From: Bidens hawaiensis
Lineage: Eukaryota; Streptophyta; Magnoliopsida; Asterales; Asteraceae
NCBI GenBank assembly: GCA_021521415.1
Contig: JAIQDT010002846.1
Location: forward strand, 186,001 to 250,000
Reading direction: 5' to 3'
DNA length: 64,000 nucleotides
The notes under the pieces: model-generated
Databases searched by the model: none
Told to the model about the DNA's origin: nothing
The model's input: the letters and a program-made list of their open reading frames with translations, nothing else
Made by a program: the position numbers and the translations under genes
Shown: positions 57,599 through 64,000 of the stretch, one piece after another
How positions within the stretch are numbered: the stretch's first letter is position 1
Layout: every line of letters begins with the position of its first letter

Positions 57599-57979
57599 AT
57601 GGTGACGGCTAACATCGGCAACAGGCCAGAAATGGCCAACTTAGCCGTCCAAATCCTAAACGGGCGGTGGTTCATGGTGTTTGCCTCGTTCCTTATCATG
57701 TCGGCCGCAGGTGCCACGTACATGTTCGGCCTTTACTCGTCCGAGATCAAAACTTCCCTGGGATACGACCAGAGTACCCTCAACTTGCTCTCGTTCTTCA
57801 AGACGTGGGCAGCAATGTGGGAGTGCTTTCGGGGCTTATCGCGGAGGTTACACCGCCGTGGTTCGTCCTCTCCATCGGATCAGTACTCAACTTTTTTGGG
57901 TATTTTATGATTTGGTTGGGTGTTACTAAAAGAATTGCCAAACCAACAGTTTGGCAAATGTGTTTATACATCTGTATAG

Positions 57980-58470
57980 GTAATATTCGTTTCTAAATAT
58001 ATATTCCTTGATAGTAGAGAACTCAATACTACAATTAAAATCCCAAAAGTTCGGAACTGATGCTTGAGTATTCGGGCATGTGATTAATTCTAAATTTTTT
58101 ACGGGTATGATATTAAGTAATACTCATATCTGTTTTTATCTTTATATGAAAGCATAGTAAACAACTTTTTTTTTGTTTGTCTTTTTTGGATAATATAATA
58201 ATTTACTAATTCACTAAATTTTAGTTTTTATATTTTTCATTTACTTAAATATAAAGTTATAAAAAATTTAATTTAAATAGCAAGAGACTGGTAATTTGAA
58301 ATCCCAACAGATATTTTTAGCAAACTAATAAGTACGTATATCCGACTAGCATTGAGTTGGATATAAGACTTGGATTATAATACCCGTCCAATTGTCATCC
58401 ATTTTCAAAGAAAAACCGCTATGAAAAATGGAGTTTTCAATCGGTACTAATATTGTGCGTATGCGTGCAG
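57980..58470 (+). other. Intron of the transporter gene (491 bp)
   Basis: Donor TATAG|GTAATA and acceptor GTATGCGTGCAG|GAGC. The splice restores the family sequence CLYICIG-ANSQSF across the junction, so the limits are well supported. Confidence 0.85.
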
Positions 58471-59789
58471 GAGCGAATTCGCAATCTTTTGCTAACACCG
58501 GGGCGTTAGTGACATGTGTAAAAAACTTCCCGGAGAGTCGAGGGGTCGTGCTAGGACTTCTGAAGGGATTCGTCGGCCTAAGTGGAGCCATCATCACTCA
58601 AATTTATTTCGCAATCTACGGTGATGATAAACCGTCTCTCATTTTGCTCATCGGTTGGCTCCTGGCGGTTATTTCCATTGTGTTTGTACGCACAATACGT
58701 ATCATGAAGGTCGTACGACAAGCGAACGAGCTCAAAGTGTTCTATGACCTCCTCTACATATCACTCGGCCTCGCTGGGTTCTTGATGATAATGATTATAG
58801 TTGAAAAGACTGTCCACTTTCCTCGAGGGGCCTACGATGGCAGTGCCATTGGGGTTCTTTTTCTTCTCTTTTTACCACTAGCAGTGGTAATAAGAGAAGA
58901 GTACAATAGTTGGAAAAACAAAAGGTTATTGATTGATGATCCGTCACCAATAAAAGTGGTGACGGATAATCCCGTTCCATCCTCAGCCCTCAGTGTCATA
59001 CCACCACCCTAGCCACCAAAGCAAGAAAAAGAACCGTCATGCTTCTGAACCGCCTTCCAACCACCGGAAAGAGGCGAGGACTACACGATCCTCCAAGCAC
59101 TCTTCTCGGTCGACATGTTGACTTTATTTTTAGCCACGATTTGCGGCGTTGGTGGCACTTTGACCGCGATTGACAACTTAGGTCAAATCGGTGAGTCTCT
59201 CGGGTACCCTGAAAAGAGCATTAGCACCTTCGTATCGCTCGTAAGCATATGGAACTACCTCGGGCGTGTAACCGCCGGGTTTGGGTCCGAACATCTTCTA
59301 AAAAAGTACAAAGTTCCGCGGCCTTTGTTGCTAACCCTAACCCTAATTCTATCTTGCGTTGGCCACATTTTGATTGCGTTCGGGGTCAAGAATTCGCTTT
59401 ATTTTGCCTCGGTTGTCATCGGATTTTGCTTCGGTGGGCAATGGCCATTGCTTTTCGCAATCATATCGGAGATTTTTGGTTTGAAATACTACTCAACTTT
59501 GTATAACTTTGGGTCCGTGGCTAGCCCTATAGGGTTGTATATTTTGAACGTGAGAGTAGTGGGACACTTATACGACAACGAGGCGAAGAGGCAGATGGAG
59601 GCGTTGGGGATCGTTAGACGTCCCGGTGAGTCCTTAGATTGTGTCGGGGTTGAGTGTTACAAGGTGGCATTTCTGATTATAACCGCGGTTACTGTTTTTG
59701 GTACGTTTGTTTCGCTTATTTTGGTGGCTAGGACTAGAAAGTTTTACGCGGGTGATATATATAAGAAGTTCCGGGATGAGGCCGAGAGG

Positions 59790-59840
59790 ACGGAGATGGA
59801 GATGGAGATGGAGATGGCGGTGGGTGGTGGTGGTGGTGGT
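59790..59840 (+). repeat. GAGATG and GGT runs in the last codons of the transporter
   Basis: Four GAGATG units (EM repeats) followed by GGT units (Gly) just before the stop. A coding microsatellite, probably variable between accessions. Confidence 0.8.
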
Positions 59841-59855
59841 GTAAGGGTTACTTAA

Positions 59856-61055
59856 TTGATGATGTTTGTATACGATGTTTTATGCATCTCTAGACTACAC
59901 AACTAGTCAATTATAGAATGGCTGAAGTTAGCCAAAAACACATTTGTAACATATATATTTAGCTTGAGAAATAATAATATTTCTTATATAAGTTTAATAG
60001 CATTATGTTTATTGAAGCTTGATAAAACTTTAAGTATTAAAGACAACTTAAGCCTTTATAATAAAACAGTTTAAATTAATTAAAGTTTTAGAACTTTTAT
60101 TGTGACACCGAATCTTATCTACTGTCTAATAGTTTATTAGTATTGGTTATGGAGCATGGGTGATATTTTATTAACACTTGACTAAGGTGCTCATTTTTCG
60201 GGAATGACGGTCATTTTATAAATTATTAAATTTAATTTCTATTTGTTTTAAAGTTTCATTTATGGTGAGATGTAATCACCAAACCAAGAACGTACACCAA
60301 CGCTGACTAGAGCCATTGACGATTCTTCAATGAAAGCCTTCATGAAAGCTGCAACAGGATAAAGGATATCCTCTCTTCTTGCTCTGTCAGTTTAATGCCT
60401 TCTATTGAATTGATTGGTGCTGTTACTTCTCTTCCAGGCAAATTTAATAAATACATATCACTTGATATAAAATACTCGGGACATTTATATATTTCTCTTT
60501 CCTAAACTTTGAAATTACATATTTCTCCAAACCATACTTAAAGAGAATTATACATTTTGCATTAAAAATTTGTATTTTAAGGAAATATGTAGTTCATAAG
60601 GTTAGGAATGAAAAATATATAAAAATCCCAAAGTCTCACTGAATAGACTATTAGAATGACTTGACAAAGATAGATAACTTGGTAGGAATTCCCACTTCTA
60701 TAGTCTTGAGTATTGGTATATCCCTAGAGGGACTTGAACCTAAGAATTCACGTGTCCTGACCGAGTTGGAAAAAATATCTTGTTTAATCTAACGAACTAA
60801 ATAATATAAACTATTTTTTTAAACGACGATTAAACTTATAGCAATAGTGTCAGGTTATTCTACAAAGGGGGTGGAAATGAGAAGGATGAGAATGATTTAT
60901 AGCAATAATAATAATAATAACAGCGAAAATTAATAAAACAATCATAACTCAATTTAATAAAAAAACAAAAAAAATAAAAACATAAAATGTTTGCACTGTC
61001 TTTCTCGTTAAAAAAAATGTTAAGGAAAAAAGATCATTGCGTCTTTCTATTTAGG
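59856..61055. other. Spacer with a weak exon-like relic
   Basis: Minus strand 60370-60265 has an acceptor-like TCCTGTTGCAG followed by an open stretch, FMKAFIEESSMALVSVGVRS; I do not recognise it. 60840-61020 is the first copy of a block duplicated about 438 bp downstream (GCAATAG...TCAGGTTATTC). No other gene seen. Confidence 0.4.
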
Positions 61056-61600
61056 GATATTGGATTTTAATAATCCAAACTTTGGCCTATTGGTTGGTAT
61101 TAATTTCAACTTAAGAAATTACCTATGTTAATCCCAACTTTAATCATTTTGCTCTTCACTAAGCCTTTACCTAACGAAGACTATCCCAATTAGTTTTTGG
61201 TCAAAATATGTCATTTTTTTAAGTTGATGGGGTAAAAACTTTATTATAGCAATAGAGTCAGGTTATTCTATAAAGTTATAGCAATAGAGTTAGGTTATTA
61301 TACAAAGGGCGACGAAAATGAGAAGGATGAAAATGATTTGTAGCAAAAAAAACACTTAAAAAAATAATGAAAAATTAAAAAAAAAATCAAAACTCAAAAT
61401 TTAATTAAAAAAAAAAACAAACTTTGGCCTATTGGTCGGTATTAATCTCAACTTAAGAAATTTTCTATGTTAATCCCAACTTTAATCATTTAGGTATCCG
61501 CTGAGTCTTTTCCTAACGAAGACTAGTCCAATTAGTTTTTGGGCAAAATTTGTCATTTCTTTAAAATTGATGGGGGTTAAAAAACTTTGTTTATTATAAA
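60839..61600. repeat. Tandem duplication of about 438 bp
   Basis: TATAGCAATAGTGTCAGG...GAGAAGGATGAGAATGATTT (60839) returns at about 61277, and ACTTTGGCCTATTGGTTGG (61079) returns near 61422. The second copy lies inside the foldback structure that follows. Confidence 0.7.
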
Positions 61601-61834
61601 CCAAGTTTATTTTTCTCTCCAACTAAGGTGCAAATGAGCCGAGACAAGCCTGTGCTCGTTTCGCTTCTATCTTTATTTCTAAAGCTCGAGCTTGGCTCAT
61701 GAGTGGTTTTTCAGACTCGGGGTCAGCTCGTTTACCATTTATTAATCAATTTTATATATTTATAATTAATATATATATAAAATATTATAGAATATTTATT
61801 ATTTATTTATTTTTCGTTACTATATATTTTAATT

Positions 61835-62880
61835 AGAGTAAAGTACGAAAATCGTCTCTGAGGTTTGGTCAATTATGAGACTTTCGTCCAAAATTTTTAT
61901 TTTTTGTAACTGAACCATTAACGTTTCACATTTGATGTCAATTACATCCAAATTACTAACTCTGTTAATTTTCATTGTTAACTCATGGGCATGTTTGTCT
62001 TTTTACCCTCTTTACTATTTGAATAAAAGATTATTATTGTTATTATTATTAAATAACAATAATAAAAAATACCCCAACCCCTCCCCTCCAATCTGCAACT
62101 TTCATCACAGCAAATCGGAAACCTCCACTACCACTCATCCTCCTCCTTCACCGTCACCACCCTCCATTATATCACAAACTGTCCACAAAAACAGACCTTA
62201 CAAACCTGGAATACCACTACATACGTCCCATTATCTCCCCCTCTCCATCTCCTCGTCGGAAAAAGACCAGTCATATCTGAAACCCAAATCGTAAAACGAG
62301 GCGCCGTGCTCTAGGGTTGAAATTGGAAAAGCGATGGGTTTTATAATCTAGGGCTGTGATCGGAAATAAATGGTTGCGGCGGAGGTGGCAGGCCGCGACA
62401 GCGAGGTTTGGGAGTCCTAATCCTGGTCAATCGGAAACCACATGGTGGCGCGCGCCGATTGGAAACAAAATCCCAAATGGGTCGCCGGAAAAACGTAAAT
62501 TATCAAGGGAAGATGGGTTTCGGGTTCTGCAGATCTCATTTACGGAGGAAGTAATCAAGTTGAGTGATGCTAGAGTTATCAAAGGTGAGAAGGGGCTGTG
62601 GGCGGTGACGGCTGTTTAAGATGGTGGTGGTGGTGGAGGAGGAATAGAAAGGTTAGAGAAGAAGAAGGTGGGACCCACATTTCTGTTTAATTAAATTCTT
62701 TACTATTAAAAGGACCGTTTTACCCCTTAGTTACCGTTAAAAAAATTAACGAGGTTGTTAATTTGGACGTAATTGGCAAGAAGTAAGAAACCTCAATGGT
62801 TCTACCGCACAAAAATAACTTTTTGGACTAAATTCGTATAATCAACCAAACTTCAAGGACGATTTTGACACTTTACTCTA
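61835..62880. repeat. Inner inverted-repeat element nested in the foldback (1.05 kb)
   Basis: Left AGAGTAAAGTACGAAAATCG ... GAGGTTTGGTCAATTA and right TTGGTTGATTATACG-complement ... TAGAGTAAAGTGTCAAAATC (minus) pair over about 150-180 bp. TTAATTA stands at both outer sides. The interior holds a Pro/Ser-rich 120-codon frame (61932-62294) that overlaps the left arm, and GC-rich DNA to 62640. I see no sign that these are genes. The element type resembles a common plant Mutator-like MITE beginning GAGTAAAGTAC. Confidence 0.65.
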
Positions 62881-62940
62881 TTAATTAATAATAAAAATGA
62901 TATAAATTTCAAACTTTACTTCATAAACCTATAATCTGCA

Positions 62941-63125
62941 CGGAGATTACGGTGATGGTGACAGAGGTGACGATGGCGTCAGTGGTGTCATGGAGGAGAT
63001 GGTGGCGGCAGAGGTGACGGTAGTGGCGGTGGTGGGGGCGGCGGAGGTGACGTTGGCGGCGGTGGTGGCGACAGAGGTGATGATGGAAGCGACGATGGTG
63101 GCGGCAGGCGGCAGAGGTGACGGTG
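62941..63125. repeat. GGYGAC / GGCGGN minisatellite
   Basis: A run of GGTGACGGTGG, GGAGGTGACG and AGAGGTGACGATGG words with periods in multiples of three. On the minus strand it reads as Thr/Ser/Ala/Pro-rich, but that is a by-product of the repeat. Confidence 0.75.
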
Positions 63126-63327
63126 GTGGTGAGTTTTGAAGTTTATATATCCCTCTCAAGTTGGAGAAATGACAATTTTTTGCCCTAAAACAAACCGAGT
63201 TAGTCTGCGTTAGGAAAAGGCTCGGTGAAGGCCAATATGATGAAAGTTGGGATTAAACTAGGGAATTTCTTAAGTTGTGATTAATACCGGGCATAGACTA
63301 AAATTTGGATTATTAAAATCCAATATC

Positions 63328-63869
63328 ATTTTATTTATCATCGTGTTTTTTTGTTTGTTTTCGTCATTAATTGTGTCTTTTTTCCTTGATATTGTGTATT
63401 TTTTCTTGTTATTGTGTTTTATTACTCAACATTGTGTTATATTTTGTTCGACATTGCGTTATATTTTGTGACATATTGTGTCTTTTTTTATTTATCATTG
63501 TGCTACTTGTACATTTTCGGCATTGTGTCTTTTCGCCGTTTTTTTTAACGGGAATGACGGGGAAACATTTTGGTTTTTTATTTTTTTTCATTTTTTTATT
63601 TATATTTTGAGTTATGATTTTTTATTATTCTTTTTTGAATTTTTTCAAGGGTTTTTTTTTATGACAAAAAATCCTTCTCACACTTCTCATTTTTGTCTCC
63701 CTCTGTATTTTAACTTTTTTCCTAAGGCAATATGCATAACAACCAGTAAAATTTATTGTATTATAATGAGTTTATCACGACGATGGCTTATAAATGTTTG
63801 GCTATTAAATATATATATATGTGTGTGGGGGGGAAGGTTAACGTACAAATAAATTAACATGCTAATTGT
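63328..63869. other. ATTGTGTT-rich spacer
   Basis: 63360-63520 repeats ATTGTGT(T/C)TT about every 20-30 bp; it is the complement of the AAAACACAAT-rich stretch at 56035-56190. 63530-63660 resembles the inside of the hAT-like element at 22250-23200 in reverse (CATTTTGGTTTTTTA, ATATTTTGAGTTATGA). No gene seen. Confidence 0.5.
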
Positions 63870-63999
63870 GAGAATCAAGTAAAGTTATTATATATATATA
63901 TATATACATATATAAAAGTATAGTAATTATGTAATTACATATCATAGATTAATTATGTAATTACTCTACTTGTATATATAATTATTTTACTTGATTCTC
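63870..63999. repeat. Palindromic end of window
   Basis: GAGAATCAAGTAAAGTTATT at the left and AATTATTTTACTTGATTCTC at the right pair, with AGTAATTATGTAATTA / TAATTATGTAATTACT also pairing in between. A small MITE-like foldback of about 130 bp; its right flank is cut by the window. Confidence 0.75.
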
Positions 64000-64000
64000 G

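Larger units (their letters stand above)
57599..59855 (+). pseudogene. Nodulin-like / major facilitator transporter, two exons, one frameshift and two stops
   Basis: Family members are plant membrane transporters with an N-terminal nodulin-like domain and about 12 membrane segments; their substrates are mostly unknown. Exon 1 (57599-57979) encodes LNGRWFMVFASFLIMSAAGA, YMFGLYSSEIKTSLGYDQST and LNLLSFFK. One base is missing at about 57802 and the frame shifts; homology continues as NVGVLSGLIAEVTPPWFVLS and FFGYFMIWLGVTKRIAKP. An intron with GT-AG ends (57980-58470) joins in phase to exon 2: [58 protein letters not shown] sequence. In the hydrophilic loop TAG (59010-59012) and TGA (59046-59048) stand in frame. 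Then come PPERGEDYTILQALFS, ATICGVGGTLTAIDNLGQIG and GFCFGGQWPLLFAIISEIFG, with a stop at 59853-59855. An EM-repeat and Gly run end the protein. Confidence 0.85.
61056..63327. repeat. Outer foldback element (2.27 kb)
   Basis: The left arm starts GATATTGGATTTTAATAATC and continues AACTTAAGAAATTACC, AATCCCAACTTTAATCAT. The right arm has the complements in reverse order (ATGAAAGTTGGGATTAA, GAATTTCTTAAGTTG, GATTATTAAAATCCAATATC). Arms span about 170 bp. The end TTGGATTTTAATAATCCAA is itself palindromic. Likely a Mutator-like or foldback element; no clean target duplication found. Confidence 0.65.

Noticed and set aside
59330..59352. CTAACCCTAACCCTAA, telomere-like
   Set aside because: It lies in the coding frame of the transporter, where Leu-Thr-Leu repeats in a membrane segment explain it, and it is too short for an interstitial telomere tract.
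61932..62294. 120-codon Pro/Ser-rich frame as a gene
   Set aside because: It starts within the inverted arm of a repeat, is low in complexity, and has no recognised domain.
1..64000. CRISPR arrays, bacterial operons, rRNA genes
   Set aside because: No regularly spaced identical repeats with unique spacers, and no prokaryote-like gene packing; all features fit plant nuclear DNA.

Overview
This window looks like repeat-rich nuclear DNA of a flowering plant, most likely a eudicot. Asteraceae is my impression from the retroelement families, but I cannot test that. The evidence is AT-rich spacer DNA, GT-AG introns, plant-type LTR retrotransposons (Ty3/gypsy with chromovirus-like and Tat-like types, Ty1/copia with an initiator-tRNA-Met primer site), hAT, Mutator-like, PIF/Harbinger and Helitron DNA elements, an RTE-like LINE, and one recognisable plant transporter gene. 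I see no bacterial operons, rRNA, tRNA or CRISPR. Almost every coding stretch is broken.

Layout. 1-2441 is the 5' end of a Ty3/gypsy element on the minus strand (gag, primer site, complete 1,036-bp LTR). 2442-8753 is spacer with a cysteine-protease exon relic, a hAT element, a short Helitron, a Mutator-like MITE with a perfect 10-bp target duplication, and a 551-bp foldback. 8754-16853 is a rearranged LTR composite bounded by a perfect ACCAA duplication: one LTR family (called X here) at both ends, with the gag-pol remains and 3' LTR of another gypsy element (called D) inside. 16849-27130 is spacer holding a motif-rich stretch (CACGACCGTG), a large inverted array of about 190-bp units, two hAT-type elements, a PIF/Harbinger transposase relic and a Helitron end pair. 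About 27130-36184 is a Tat-type gypsy element (two RNase H domains, 3' LTR present, 5' LTR not found) that carries a multi-exon reading frame on the antisense strand between integrase and 3' LTR. 37578-39122 is a hAT element with a broken transposase C-terminus. 40665-53093 is a three-level nest: a hAT-like element holds a solo X LTR, which holds a 10,045-bp Ty1/copia element. 53564-57000 has an inverted-repeat element and a 5'-truncated RTE-like LINE. 57599-59855 is a nodulin-like/MFS transporter gene with one frameshift and two stop codons. 59856-64000 has two nested foldback structures, a GGYGAC minisatellite and a terminal palindrome.

There is no pathway shared between genes here. The order of events can be read from nesting and target duplications: X LTR insertions came before the copia insertion (its two LTRs differ at about 10 of 374 positions by my count), and D inserted into an X LTR before a large deletion removed the 5' half of D. 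The only host genes I recognise are the transporter pseudogene and the protease exon relic.
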